Shown here: piece by piece, positions 12,701 to 23,675 of the stretch
How positions within the stretch are numbered: the stretch's first letter is position 1
How the letters are laid out: every line of letters begins with the position of its first letter
Origin: Eucommia ulmoides
Taxonomy: Eukaryota > Streptophyta > Magnoliopsida > Garryales > Eucommiaceae
NCBI GenBank assembly: GCA_016647705.1
Contig: CM028334.1
Coordinates: 2,976,001 to 3,040,000 of the forward strand
Length of the DNA stretch: 64,000 nt
Direction of reading: 5' to 3'
The notes under the pieces: model-generated
Database searches by the model: none
Told to the model about the DNA's origin: nothing
Seen by the model: only the letters and a program-made list of their open reading frames with translations
Program-made: the position numbers and the translations under genes

Positions 12701-14213
12701 AATAAAAATTTAGAAGCTTACTATGATGCCTGGGATAAGTTTGTGGAAGCATGGATTGTTATCAAAATTCAAGACCCAAATTGTGTCTACGAATGGAGAT
12801 TGCAGGTGAGTTTGGTTTTGTTTACGCACCATTTTAATGCTTTGTTAAAGTACTTTTTTGCTCACATAATTTTAAAGTGGCGTTTGTTCTGCACTTAAAA
12901 AAGTAAAAAGAAAAAAAAACATGTTATAAGTAAATAAAAAAATGGTTGATTTTTGTCCTCTGATTTTTATATTAATGAGAGATCGAAGGAGATTATAGAT
13001 TAGACCTCTTCATCAACTTCTTTTATAATCGTATATGTTTTTTTTTTTATGACATCATTCATAAAGATAATAGTAAGATATTATCTCTACACTATCAAAT
13101 ACGTTTTTTTATTTTACGTTTTCGCTTTTAAGTAAAAGTATTATTTTGTCAAATTTAACCTTGTTTTTTTTTTTTTAATTTCAAAAAGTACTTAAAAGAA
13201 AGCGTTATCAAGCGGGGCCTTATTGTTTCTATTATGACAACAAAAAAAAAAGAGTGGAAACAAAACAAGGTGGCGTTTGGTTAGTGTTTTTGTTTTTCTG
13301 TTTCTACTTCCAATAATTTGGGATGAGAATTTTGTTTCCATTCTGGAGTATTCCGGGAATAGAAACATATTTGATAACAACCATTGTCTTGAAATTTTTT
13401 CTTTCAATTTATGAGAACAAAAACAAGAGACACATTTGATTGCAACATTTGTTCTTTTTTTTTCCTTTTGATGTATGGTGGTCGGAAGTTTGGTAGTGGG
13501 AATCCTTTTGCGTGAGTCAATAGGAATCATTTTTTTTTTGTTTCTCAAATTCTTATGGAATTTAAGAAATACTCCCAAAATTTTAGGAACAGAAACGTGT
13601 TTACCAAACGTTTTTCTGTACATTAATCCCAAAAATTTGGGAGTAGGAACAGAAATCAGGGAACGGAAACAATAACCAAACGGTGTCCCTTGATTTTTGT
13701 TTTTGTTCCCGGATATCTGGGAACCAAAAAAACAAACAAACATAGCCTTAGCATATTCCACTTAGTCAAAGAACTTCATTTGTTCCTATACTTGTAATTT
13801 TCAGGCTGAGATTGCCATGAGGGCTGATGGAAAGCCAGGAATGTCTGATGAGGAGGTGATGAGATTCAAGTCATAATTCCCTTATTTACACCTCCATGCT
13901 TCAATCTTCTTATGTAGCGTTTGGTTTCATCGAATTCAGAATTGAAAAATGAACATTTCCAATTCGAATTCCCAAAATGCCACTCCGTGCTGCCAAACGC
14001 TACCTTCGGAAAACGAAAAATCATTTTCTGATGTGAAATCTGTGCTATCTCCATGACCTTATTTTGCAGGTTAAGGATTTCGTGTCGCGGTATTTGCCAG
14101 CATACAAAGCTTACCTGCCGACACTCTATTCAGAAGGACCGAAAGGGTCGGATCCTAAGAAATTACTTGTGGTGGAGATCGATGAAGGAAGAAACCCCAT
14201 TCTTGGTTGCTAA
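9706..14213 (+). CDS. GLYK: D-glycerate 3-kinase, chloroplast, 12 exons
   Basis: Phosphorylates D-glycerate to 3-phosphoglycerate, the last step of photorespiration, in the plastid stroma (family knowledge). Exons: 9706-9964, 10471-10856, 11039-11118, 11236-11287, 11693-11734, 11846-11924, 12031-12062, 12150-12218, 12300-12374, 12689-12805, 13805-13855, 14070-14213. All are in frame, giving 461 aa. The first 85 or so residues are Ser/Thr-rich with few acidic residues, which suits a transit peptide. The P-loop is SAPQGCGKTT (lysine 226), followed by LSIDDFYLT near 247-255 and VLFEGWMLG further on; these are the P-loop kinase landmarks of this family. The ATG at 9706 is chosen because it opens the transit peptide. 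Intron 1 is internally duplicated (see findings). Introns 2, 10 and 11 carry small transposon-like repeats. Confidence 0.95.
9953..10470 (+). repeat. Tandem duplication of GLYK intron 1 including both splice sites
   Basis: Unit 1 (about 9953-10174) and unit 2 (about 10176-10470) both begin TTCAAAATCAGGTAAAATAG, which is the end of exon 1 plus its donor, and both end ATTATTCATACAG, the acceptor. Unit 2 is longer because unit 1 lacks about 42 bases before ATGCTCGTAGC, and there are other small indels. The junction creates a possible 13-base exon at 10175-10187. Confidence 0.85.
10903..10985. mobile_element. Tourist-type MITE in GLYK intron 2
   Basis: 83 bases with terminal inverted repeats GGTACCGTTTGG and CCAAACGCTACC, flanked by TAA on both sides (10900-10902 and 10986-10988). 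A TWA target duplication and GG..CC ends are typical of PIF/Harbinger-derived MITEs. A relative at 13914-14004 in intron 11 has TIRs GTAGCGTTTGG/CCAAACGCTAC. Confidence 0.7.
12875..13222. mobile_element. MITE-like palindromic element in GLYK intron 10
   Basis: The left end AAAGTGGCGTTTGTTCTGCA and the right end ATCAAGCGGGGCCTT are imperfect inverted repeats. The inner parts (ACTTAAAAAAGTAAAAAG against TTTCAAAAAGTACTTAAAAG) pair too. A related sequence occurs around 26815-27010 and 27500-27650. Boundaries are approximate. Confidence 0.45.
13266..13746. repeat. Dispersed GTTTGGTTAGTG repeat in GLYK intron 10
   Basis: Begins AAGGTGGCGTTTGGTTAGTG. Near 13690 it ends in AACCAAACGGTGTCC, the inverted counterpart, and a second piece runs to about 13746. 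Interior tracts of GGAACAGAAAC/GTTTCTGTTCC type repeat within it. It looks like a nested pair of copies. Confidence 0.65.
13914..14004. mobile_element. Second small MITE in GLYK (intron 11)
   Basis: About 91 bases with inverted ends GTAGCGTTTGG and CCAAACGCTAC. The interior is A+T rich and largely self-complementary (GAATTCAGAATTG against CAATTCGAATTC). Same family as 10903-10985; the target duplication is not clear here. Confidence 0.6.
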
Positions 14214-14707
14214 GTAAGTAACATTCAACTTATTATCTTTTCTGTTTTGTAAAAAAAAAAATAAAAAAAAATCTAATTTTATATTAATCATTTGTAAACA
14301 TATTGTGATACAACAAGAAAATTAGATAAAATTTATTACAATGAATGATATTCCATGTCTCTTTTGATGATTTTGTGATCATGGCTGAAAGAACAAAACT
14401 TCAGGGATGAATTTACTAGTAGTAAGTACTTATAATACATTATTCTAGGAGTTTTGAATTGTTTAAAGAAATTTTCTTCTAGTTCACGAAGAAACTTAAA
14501 AATTACAAATGAATGTCAATAAATCGAATCAAATTGGATAAATGGCTCAAATGATAGCAATCTCAAGAACATTAGAAACAATCCTTCCTAATGCATAAAG
14601 TCGATCTGGAAGAGTGTATCCCTAAAATCGTCCGGACTCTTGAGATTATCCAGTGATTAGTCGAGGTGTGCTCAAAATATGATCAAAAGAATTGTTTTTT
14701 GTTTTTT
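14214..14707. other. Convergent intergenic spacer GLYK/CDI
   Basis: The 494 bases between two convergent genes must hold both 3' untranslated regions. No coding sequence. A 3' fragment of the SINE family lies near 14599-14675 (GTCCGGACTCTTGAG..TTAGTCGAGGTGTGCTC). Confidence 0.55.
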
Positions 14708-15520
14708 CTATTCAACTTTCTTCTCCAATGTCTTCTTGTACTCCTCCAATTCACTCAACCATAAATCTGCAAATTCACAGTTCTTCCATGCCTCAAACCA
14801 TGGCCCTCCAAGAGTATAATGTATAGCCTTCGGAAATGTATTCGGATTATCCTCAACAACCCGATTATGACCCACCAGAAAATTCCAAACAAAAGGAATT
14901 TCCCCAATCTCGTGATCTTCCAGCCATTGAAATCGATGAAGAAACGCACCTGATTCGGAATTCACAATCTCCGGCGTTAGAACCTTGTTCTTGGGATGGC
15001 CGCAGTTATACAACACCATTGATGACCAGTTCTTCCTCGGGTACACCGTCTGAACCGCGCCGTCCATTTTCGTCGTCTCTTTCGGTGCGTAATCGTGTTG
15101 AACGCACATGATTGCGTACCGATCGTCGACTAGATCTGTTAATTCCTTGATGTCGGCGAGGTACAGGAAATCACAGTCGACGAACATTGCCCAGCCTTGG
15201 TAATTCGCCAGGTATGGAGTCAGGAAACGGCTGAAAGAGAACTCGGTGCTCTCGAGCTTCCCTCGCGCGCGCCAATAGTCGCCGGTTTTTCTCAGTTCCG
15301 ACTGTTTGATCGGCACGACTTCGACGGAGATCGAAGATCGCTTGAGAATCGAGTGGCGACAGACCTCGTAAGCGAGATCTTCGCGTGGATCGTAGCCGAC
15401 GAACACCTTGAACGCCACCGGATCCGTGCCGTTGCACGGAAAAACCTTGCCATTACGCGAATTCTTCGCGGATTTCGCCTCTGAAACATTCAAACTCAAA
15501 TCCGTAATCGGAAACGACAT
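14708..15520 (-). CDS. CDI: CDI-like nucleotide-diphospho-sugar transferase, intronless
   Basis: 270 aa in one exon. Resembles the plant family of Arabidopsis CDI (nucleotide-diphospho-sugar transferase fold; the mutant affects pollen germination and tube growth, from memory). Seen: FKVFVGYDPREDLAYEVC at about 37-54, an SRFLTPYLANYQGWAMFVD stretch, and a DxD-type D115-C-D117 in FVDCDFLYL as expected for metal/nucleotide-sugar binding, then NWSSMVLYNC and HYTLGGPWF. There is no signal peptide or membrane helix at the N terminus, so cytosolic action is likely. The ATG at 15520 is used because the longer frame opens only with TTG. Donor and sugar are unknown. The family call is good; the symbol is by resemblance. 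Confidence 0.85.
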   Translation of the reverse strand: MSFPITDLSLNVSEAKSAKNSRNGKVFPCNGTDPVAFKVFVGYDPREDLAYEVCRHSILKRSSISVEVVPIKQSELRKTGDYWRARGKLESTEFSFSRFLTPYLANYQGWAMFVDCDFLYLADIKELTDLVDDRYAIMCVQHDYAPKETTKMDGAVQTVYPRKNWSSMVLYNCGHPKNKVLTPEIVNSESGAFLHRFQWLEDHEIGEIPFVWNFLVGHNRVVEDNPNTFPKAIHYTLGGPWFEAWKNCEFADLWLSELEEYKKTLEKKVE

Positions 15521-15539
15521 TTCAACCAAAGATCAATCC

Positions 15540-15638
15540 CTGCAAAGAATCAAGAACAGTAAGCAATTGCGCGTAAATGCATCAATACGAGCCGTAATCG
15601 ATTCAGATCTGGGAGAAATTTAGGGTTCGAGAGAATAC
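15540..15638 (-). other. Probable 5' UTR intron of the CDI-like gene
   Basis: On the minus strand CAAAAG|GTATTC (donor at 15638) and TTCTTTGCAG|GGATTG (acceptor at 15540) bound a 99-base segment that ends 19 bases before the ATG. The pyrimidine-rich acceptor is good. No transcript evidence. Confidence 0.45.
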
Positions 15639-15639
15639 C

Positions 15640-17339
15640 TTTTGAGATCTGAATAATGTAAAATCCGAAACCGGAGAATTCTTAAATATAAATCGTCGGT
15701 GGGATGGGAAATTGCGGTGGAAGATGATTGAAGAACATGGGGTTTCACATGGCTTTTTGACGGTGAGTTTCACAGTTGTCATTTGTGCTTTCCCGCTGGA
15801 GAGGATAACGTCCGGGTCGACCCGTTTGCGAGGTTCCGAATCCCGGGTTCGGGTTGAGGACATGGGTTTGGGCACGGCCGGTGATTCAATTGGACCTCGC
15901 AAATGGTGTGTTCTTAAAAGGGAAAATTACATTTTTGGTCCCTCGGATCCCGTTTCGTTACTGTTTTCGTTTTCTAATTTTTGTTTCCGATCTCAAAATT
16001 TTAGGATTAATATACAGACACGCGTAAGGTAAACATGTTTCTGTTTCCAAAAAATTGAGAGTATTTCTTGAATTCTTTAAAAATATGATAAACAAAAAAA
16101 TGTTGATTCATATTTACTTCCACAAAAGTATTTTCACCACCCTGTCGACCACCACCATCCCATCGGCGATCATATATTTAAGGAAAAAAAAAGCACAAAT
16201 ATTGCAACCAAACGTATTTTTTGTTTCTGTTCTCATAAATTATATAAAAAAATTATATCAAGAAAATGGTCGTTACCAAACATATTTGTATTATTCCAAG
16301 GCTTGTAACCTAGTGAATATATATCTAGCTTCCTTATAGAAAATTTAGAATTCAACTCCCTTTCCCAACATGTGTACAAAAAAAAACATGTTTGTATTCT
16401 TGAAATATTTCAGAACGCAAATAGAATTTTCATCTCAGTTTATTGAAAGTAGAAACACAAAGGCGGAACACTAACCAAATGCCACCACAAGTTTTATATA
16501 TATTTCAATTTCACAAAATTAAACCTAAGACTAAGACGTTGTCCTTTAATATTTTCTTAACAACCTTTCATCTTAATAATAATCTTAATAATAAGAGAAA
16601 AATCTAAATCGTTATTAAAGAATACTTAATGAAAAGCGTTTTAAGTTTAAAGAAATAATAAAATGATAAAAATATTCTCATTAGAAAGTCACATGCGGAG
16701 CACAATTTTTTTTTTTGTTCAAAATTATTAATAATATTTTCAATTTTATAAGATTGTTAAAAAAAAAAAAAAGTACAATGTAACAAATTTTAAGATCCAA
16801 AAATAAATTTGATAATTTTTTATTTTTTTGTTGGTTTCCCAAGTACAACGTTGAGGTGTTTGCAATCGCATTACTTGTTTTTTCCCTTATTACTTTTTCT
16901 TTCCCAAATTACATAATATGGTAATTCTTCAATTTTGAGTAAAATAGTTGAAATCCAATAGAACTAACTCGGTGTGGTATTTTATACGCCCTCTCACATG
17001 CAGAGTGAATTTTTGATAAACCATTGCACACAGATATCTGAAGAAGAGCCCAAAATCGAGATGGGATGCAACAGTAATCTCTCTTTTTCTCTCACACGCA
17101 CATTCTTGCTAGTTCTTCAAACATGGATTATAATCTCGCTCTCTTTTCTCTCCTCTCCTATTTCTCTCTCTCTCTCACACACGTTTTTTTGTTATTTTGT
17201 TATTTTTTCAAATTTGGAATGTAAATCTATATATCCCCTCTTTCTCTCTCTTATATACATACAAAAGGACATTCTTGTTACATCTCCATCTAAGGAGAGT
17301 GTGATCTTTCTTCCATCACTCTCCTCTCTCTCTCTCTCA
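15640..17339. other. Intergenic region between the CDI-like gene and the GT4 gene
   Basis: Contains the CDI promoter side (15640-15930, moderately G+C rich), a copy of the GTTTGGTTAGTG repeat family (about 15955-16490, ending AACACTAACCAAATGCCACC) and a dispersed A+T-rich repeat (16545-16815). A long CT-rich tract (about 17075-17340) makes an open frame of Ser/Leu/Phe that I do not accept as a gene. Confidence 0.5.
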
Positions 17340-17593
17340 ATCACACGTATAACCTGATCACCAGCCTCTTCCACATCTGATGTGACATAAACCTAACAAT
17401 CTCTCTCTCCTCCATCGGGTACTTGGTCCAGTCTCTCGTTTTGTAACTATTAGGCTAGAGTTGTCTAATATCAATGTTGGGGTGATCTAGGATCTCTTTC
17501 AATCCCAAAAGTTAGCTTATGTTGTGAGACTTTCCTCACACTTATAACTTAATCATTAACCCCTTCCACATCCAATGTAGGATAAACCCAACA
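17340..17593 (-). mobile_element. TRIM copy, 3' LTR truncated
   Basis: On the minus strand a first LTR at 17475-17593 begins TGTTGGGTTTATCC and ends CACCCCAACA. A degenerate internal part follows (the TAGACAACTCTAGCC stretch is shared with 6220-6508), then a partial second LTR at about 17340-17398 (TGTTAGGTTTATGTCACATC). The primer site is corrupted, so it is an old copy. Confidence 0.6.
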
Positions 17594-17721
17594 ACATGAC
17601 ACATCCTCTTTGTTCTTTTTTACATTATTATGGGCAGTAAAATGAAGTAATGCAGAGCAAATGACAATGACAATGACAACTAAATGGAAGTATATATAAG
17701 TTGTCATTAATCAAAGCAACC

Positions 17722-17752
<31 letters not shown>

Positions 17753-17810
17753 ACCTGATCAATAAAAGAATTAAAAAAAAAAAAACAAAAAAAAAACATG
17801 GCGATATACC

Positions 17811-20800
17811 TTAACGTGACTTAATTCTCATGCATTTGAACAAAACCTCTCCAAATTTCTTGAACATGTTCTTCTTCAAGTACATCTCTTCCACTTTCTT
17901 CCTTCCTTGGTTCCCCATTTCTTGTCTCAACGAACCGTTTTTAAGCAAAAACTCAAGATTCTTCGCAAGAACTGCAGCTCCAGGACGCCCCACAGGATGA
18001 AGAAAACCCGTCACGTTGTCTTCTACAATCTCTTTTGTTCCTCCGGCATCTGTTCCAAGAACCTGGAAAAACAGCAATACACGGATTGAAAAACTTTTTT
18101 TTTCGTGTTTTTGTTCCCAGATTTCTGTTTCTGCTCCCAGGAACTTGTACTAAAAAGTTTGGGAAGTAGAGCATAGACAGATTTTTTTGTTACCATATTT
18201 CCATCTGTTCCCAGTATTCTAGAAAAATAGAAAAGAAAAGAAAAAAAGAAAGAAGAATAGAATGTAAGAAGTGAGATCCGATGGTTATACTGACAGATGG
18301 TTCGAGAAACATTTTTTCTCTTCGTATTTTTGTTCCCAGATTTCTTTTTCTGTTCCCAGGAACTTGTTCTTAAAAGTCTGGAATAGACAGATTTATTTTT
18401 TTCTTCCCATATTTCTATTTCTGTTCCCAGTATTCTAGAAAAAAAACCAGATGTAAGAAGTGAGATCTGATTGTTATACCGGAAGACCAAAAGCCATAGC
18501 TTCAATAGTAACTCTCCCAAATGTTTCTCCAAGCCCCTGCACGATGCGTAGTCCGAAAATCAGTTTATACAAAGATTATTCTCAGAACAAATTTTTGGAA
18601 TAAAAATAGAAACTATTTTTCTTTTCTCTTTGTGTTCCAAGTTTCTTGGAACAAAAACAATAACCAAATGCCACCTAAAAATGTCACAAACACACAAAAA
18701 AAAAACAAAAAAAAAAACAAAGAGGAAACCGCCGAATTGTGTAACCAGGGAATGCAAATGTCATGGAAACAAATTTCTGAAATGTGAACAAAAACAATTT
18801 TATTTTGTTTGATTCTGTTTCTGTTCCAAGTTTTCATGAAACAGAAACAAAACATACTGACCAAATGCTACCTAAAAATATAAAAACACGAAAACAAGAT
18901 GAAACCATGGGAATGCATGTGGAAATAAATTTCTGGAATAAAAACAGAAACATTTTTTTGTTTCCTTTTTAATTGGGAACAGAAACAAAAAACACTAATC
19001 AAACAGTAAATACCAGCTAAAGTTGTGTGTGCGTGTGTGTATTTTACCTGAGAATTCATAACATAAACATCTGCAGAAAACATTAGCAATTTTTTGTTGT
19101 TTTTTTTTTTTTGGAATGGAAACCAAAAAAAAACCACTAACCAAACCCTAAACCGCCAACTATATGTGTGTGTGTGTGTATACTTATATATATGTATATA
19201 TGTATAGATATACATATATATTACCTGAGAATTCATAACATAAACATCTGCAGCAGCATAAAGAGAGGCAATGCGTGTAGTTGCCGGTGTCCAAAGCACC
19301 GATTTCGACAAATTCGAGTGCAGGGACAAAAACCCGAGAAGCGCTTTCACATAAGCCACCTTATTACTCTTCGATCCAACCGAACCAAACAGAATCTTAA
19401 CACTCTCTCCCGTTTTTGAGGATTCACCATTACCGTTTTCCATCAACAAACGTGCCGATTCAAGAACATAAATCTGACCTTTTCCAGGGTTTATACTACT
19501 CAGACAAACTGCAAGCATGTCTTGATCAGACAATCCCATCTCTGTTCTAACCGTTCTTCGCAAAACCTGTCTTTTTTCAGTCATTTTTTCCTTGTTGAAT
19601 GATGGCGTGTTTAATGAAGAGGAAATCCCGGCTACAAAAGCGAGTTCGTCATTGACTGAAAGTGGGATTATTGTAGGGTCGGATTTTAAGGTAATGTTGT
19701 CTTCTTTACACCAGGTTAGCCATTGTTTGGTCTGAGATTCGGACAGAAAAATTAATTTTTTCACTTGGTCGAGAACAGGCTTTGATCGGTCAAAATATTC
19801 TCTTCGATTCTCCATTATCCACCACGCAACTTGGCTTGATGATCCGGGCAAAGTGTGCTCAAAATATTGTTCTGATTCCATAATAATAAAAAGAAACAAA
19901 ATTTCCAAAAAAAAAAAAAGGAACAGGGTTAGATTCAAAAGAAGCACAACTTAATTGCTTTTTTCGAAAGGAAAAGTAACGGCTTAAGGTGGTGTTTGTT
20001 TAGTGTTTTTATTCCCAAAAAGATTGGAACAGTAACAGAAATATGGGAACAGAAGAAGTAAACAAACAGGGCCTTAATTTTAAGTAGGGTTTTCTGCTCC
20101 AATCGCATAATAAGAGAGGGTCAATGAATAAAAAAAACTTCAAAAATGGTGGGGTTAGATTAAAAAAGAAGCAAATCTTTATTTGGGTTTTTTTCGAAAG
20201 AATAAGACACTGTTTGGTTACATGAAATTAGAGCCTTGAAATTCGAATTAGATATGAACGGATGTGAAAACCTAAAAAAATTGTGCGCGTTCATATTGAA
20301 TTCCAATTTTGCTCCCGGTAAGCTATGAACAAAAACAGAAACACTAAGGCCTTGTTTGGTTACTATTTATGTTCCATGATTCTTGTTCCCGCTCCAAAAA
20401 TTTTGAGATCAATGTGTAGAAATGCGTTTGGTAAACTCGTTTCTGTTCCCAAAATTTTGGAAGTAATCTGGGACTATTTTCTGAATTCCTTCAAAATCTG
20501 AGAAACAAAAAATTGTTGATTCCTATTCACTCTCACAAAATTATTCCACCACCATCCCGCCGGCCGCCACCAGGACTGCCAACCACCATACATTTAAAGA
20601 AAAAAAGAGAACAAATGTTGAAACCAAATGTGTTTCTTGTTTCTGTTCTCATAAATTAAGAGAAACGAGTTTAGGAAAATGGTCGTTACCAAACATGTTT
20701 CTATTTCCGGAATACTCCAGAACGGAAACAGAATTCCTATCCCATCTCATCTCATCCCATCCCATCCCATCCCATCCTAATTCATTGGAAGTAGAAACAG

Positions 20801-20990
20801 AAAAACAGAAACACCAACCAAACGCCACTTAAACAAACAGGGCCTTAAATTTTTAAGTAGGGTATTCCGCTCAAAATCTAATTTTTCAAAAATATATGCT
20901 CCTGGTAAAACAAGAGAAAATTTAAACAATAGGAGTTGCAAGCACAAAAAAGTATCAAAATTGCCATAAATTAAATAAATAAATAAATAA

Positions 20991-21021
<31 letters not shown>

Positions 21022-22525
21022 AAAATCCAAAAAAACAAAACACATATATATGTACATGTATATGTCTGTGTATAGACAGAATTAAAAGCATTTAACTTCT
21101 ATATATATTGATCAAAACAAAAGGCAAAAAAGGGTTTCACAAATCCAACATGAACAGGAACAGAAATCTGGGAGCAATTATGTTTTATGAACAAAAAATG
21201 TTTGTTTGATGTTTTTGTTCCTAAAAATATTGGAACATGAACAGAAACCTGAGAGCAATTTTGTTCTGTTCTCAAGTTAACGAGCACAGAAAACAGTAAA
21301 CAAGCGGGACCTTAAATCGTAAGTAGGGATACGATGTTGTGCTCAAATCCTAGTTTTATTAAAAGTTTAAACCTCTATTCTCGTGATAAAAAACAAGAGA
21401 AATTTATACAAGAAGAGTAGCACCTAGAAATCATCAAAAAAACTTAGATAGATGCATATATATGTGTGCGTGCGCGCGCACAAGAAGAGTAGCAAGAACA
21501 AAAATATAGAAACCATCAAAAAAGCTTATATACATGCATACATATATGTACTCACCGATCCAGGAAGAACAGACAGCTGATCCGGCAATGATGAGATCGG
21601 CCTTACTAGCGATTTTGAAGCTAACCTTGTCTTTATCCTCAAGAACATTAATCTTCCTCCTCTTCAGCTCCCCCATCAAACCGCCCTTCCGGCTGAGCAC
21701 CACCACCGTCACCGTCGCACCGCAGCTCAAAAACTCCGTCGCCAACTCCATCATCGCCAACGGAGCTCCAGTCATCGACAGCTCGTGGAACACCAAAACA
21801 AACTTCCTTGACCAAACAATCCGCGAAAACCCGCTTCTCCGGTCGCATGTCCCCGACCGTTTCTCAGGACTCCACTCGAGAATCCGATCCTCGATTGACC
21901 TGAATGGGCCCACCAGAAGCCCGTACGTCGTGTTCCTCTTCATAATCTCATCTCCCATCACCTCTTCATCATCATTTTCATCCACCGTTACCGTTCTTTT
22001 CACCTTGTTTTGGACCTTTTTACCCCTCGATCTCTTGCGCCTCTTTTTCGAGGATGCCCTATCGCCACTACTGCCCTTTTTAGGCGACGAAACAACATTT
22101 GACTCGTTTTTCTGAACCTTAATCTTAGGTAATAACATGGTTGTCTCGTTAGAAATCAATCCTCGACGATTACTATTACTACTACTAATATTTGATTCAA
22201 AATCCGGATCTTCTTCATCGGGTTTATTTCCATAACCGAAAGGCCTATCATCTTTGTCTTCATGAGCCCATTTCGACTGGACATAGAAACCGGCGTACGC
22301 CCAAAGAGTGATCAAAAGCAACCAAAGAACTATCCTATTGCTTCTACACCATTGATTATAACCAACTGCGCTATTTCTACTACCTTCTCTACGGGGTGTT
22401 CTTCCCGAATTCAATCTCCTGTAAGAAGGAGAAGAACTCCTCGGACTCGATTTTCCAGACAGAGAGGATTTTAAGGTTCCGCTTGGTCTTAACGAAGACA
22501 ATCTCATTACATTCCCTTCCTCCAT
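17811..22525 (-). CDS. Type II membrane glycosyltransferase, GT4 family, 4 exons
   Basis: Resembles Arabidopsis At3g15940/At1g52420 (annotated as UDP-glycosyltransferase superfamily; substrate unknown to me). Exons: 21556-22525, 19225-19871, 18480-18536, 17811-18062; in frame, 641 aa. The cytosolic N terminus (1-63) is basic and Ser-rich (RPSGTLKSSLSGKSSPR). One membrane helix spans about residues 65-82 (IVLWLLLITLWAYAGFYV), so it is predicted to be Golgi type II. A basic linker with KKRRKRSRGKK follows. Catalytic half: the GT4 E-x7-E motif is E543/E551 in GLGETFGRVTIEAMAFGLP, then VLGTDAGGTKEIV. The start at 22525 gives the family-typical MEEGN. Intron 1 (1.7 kb) and intron 2 carry many dispersed repeats, and intron 2 has a duplicated donor region (see findings). 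Family sure, substrate unknown. Confidence 0.9.
18090..18470. repeat. Dispersed GTTCCC/GGAACAGAAAC repeats in GT4 intron 3
   Basis: Two direct copies of a TTTGTTCCCAGATTTCT..GTTCCCAGGAACTTG unit at about 18105-18285 and 18325-18470. Both end next to AGAAGTGAGATC(C/T)GATGGTTATAC or a variant of it. Intron 3 is therefore mostly a duplicated repeat belonging to the window-wide family. Confidence 0.6.
18980..19257 (-). repeat. Tandem duplication covering the 3' end of GT4 exon 2 and its donor
   Basis: ACCTGAGAATTCATAACA followed by TAAACATCTGCAG occurs at 19047-19076 and again at 19224-19255 (offset about 177 bases). Both copies are preceded (plus strand) by TGTGTG runs and by a piece of the GTTTGGTTAGTG repeat. 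The copy near 19224 is the true exon end; the other lies in intron 2 and carries a usable donor and a new acceptor. Confidence 0.85.
19984..20070. mobile_element. Short complete-looking copy of the dispersed palindromic family
   Basis: An element of about 85 bases between TTAAGGTGGTGTTTGTTTAG and AAACAAACAGGGCCTTAA in GT4 intron 1. The ends are inverted repeats and TTA/TAA stands at both borders, as in PIF/Tourist-type insertions. The interior has GGAACAGTAACAG and GGGAACAGAAG. Confidence 0.55.
20345..20835. repeat. Long copy of the dispersed palindromic family
   Basis: Runs from AAGGCCTTGTTTGGTTACT to ACCAACCAAACGCCACTT. The interior contains GTTTCTGTTCCC and its complement, a CATCCCATCTCATCCCAT run (about 20740-20776) and a CCGGCCGCCACC patch. 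It lies in GT4 intron 1. Confidence 0.6.
20971..21021. repeat. AAAT and AT microsatellite
   Basis: (AAAT)n at about 20971-20990 followed by ATACAT(AT)n to 21021, in GT4 intron 1. Confidence 0.9.
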
Positions 22526-23090
22526 TGCTTTCAACTCAACGTTCACAAAAAAGCTTATCCAATCATTGCATCGCCACAACCAGATGCATAATACCAAGCA
22601 AATCTAACATAAATTATATTTTCTTGTCGGTGAACTTGACTATGTTCTTACAGCTAGCAAGCATAAGTCAAATCCCTAATTCTACCGAATTTGGTCTTGA
22701 CAGTAAGATTATTAGAGGTTTCTTACTTCGATCTAAGCTGATTCGAGAAAATGAAGATCGAAAAACCCTAATAAACTTACTGATTGATTGATGCAGAGAT
22801 TGAGGTTAGGACAAGAGATCGTTGAAGCAGATTAGCTCGTGCATCTGATGACGAGGATGCTTTTTTTGATTCGAGATCATCGATCTGCGCGCGTGAGTAC
22901 GAGGAGGACGCTGAGAAGTGTCGGTGTTCCGATTGCGACTTCAGGGAGAGGAGAGAGAGTACTGCAATGGCTGCTGTCTTTTTGCATTTCTTCCCTCAGG
23001 GTGAGCTTCCAATGCTTGGTAGTGAGAGAAAGTAGAGAGAGAGTAGATAGAGTGGAGATGCAATTATTAAGTGCAGGATTATTATTAAAC

Positions 23091-23095
<5 letters not shown>

Positions 23096-23134
<39 letters not shown>
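23096..23134. repeat. GA microsatellite upstream of the GT4 gene
   Basis: (GA)n of about 19 units, 570 bases upstream of the start codon at 22525. On the coding strand it reads (TC)n, a common feature of plant 5' leaders and promoters. Confidence 0.9.
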
Positions 23135-23136
<2 letters not shown>

Positions 23137-23257
23137 TTTCTAATTTGTGTCCTTTCGAAGTATTTTCCCATGTTTCGAGCCAAAAATGGTTCCTAATTCC
23201 AATTTCAAAAAAAATAAAAATTGATTAACTCTAAATAACGGGTGTAATCTGTTATTA

Positions 23258-23675
23258 ATTTTATTTAAAAAATAAATTTTAATTTAGTCTTTTAAATTAA
23301 TTTTTATTTATGTATTAATTTTGCATGTGTTCACACTTGTGCAATATTAATTACATGTACCTGTGTAATATTAGTTATATTTTACAAATTATATGTATTT
23401 GTGTAATATTTATTATATCTAACAATTTTTTTTACATACAAATTGGATACATGTAACTGTAAATTTTTTTTATAAATTACATGTACTTGTGTAGTTTTAT
23501 TTAAAAAATAAATTTTGATTTACTCCTTTAAATTAATTTTTGCATGTGTTCATACGTGCAATATTAGTTACATGTACCTATATAATATTAGTTATATTTT
23601 ACAAATTACATGCACTTGTGTAATATTTGTTATATCTAACATTTTTTTTACATACAAATTGGATACGTGTAACGG
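23258..23675. repeat. A+T-rich tandem duplication
   Basis: Two direct copies, about 23258-23450 and 23497-23667. Shared words include TTATTTAAAAAATAAATTTT, GCATGTGTTCA, TTAGTTATATTTTACAAATT and TACATACAAATTGGATAC. The offset drifts from about 236 to 216 bases because of indels. Confidence 0.75.

Noticed and set aside
13192-13761. 189-codon minus-strand open frame
   Set aside because: Lies wholly inside GLYK intron 10 repeats; composition reflects GGAACAGAAAC tracts.
15529-15529. Longer CDI-like start nine bases upstream
   Set aside because: That codon is TTG, not ATG; the ATG at 15520 is taken.
16974-17357. 127-codon plus-strand open frame
   Set aside because: Made of CT-rich low complexity (Ser/Leu/Phe runs) and overlaps a TRIM remnant; no family resemblance.
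21534-22115. 193-codon plus-strand open frame
   Set aside because: Shadow of the antisense strand of GT4 exon 1, whose own frame matches a known family.
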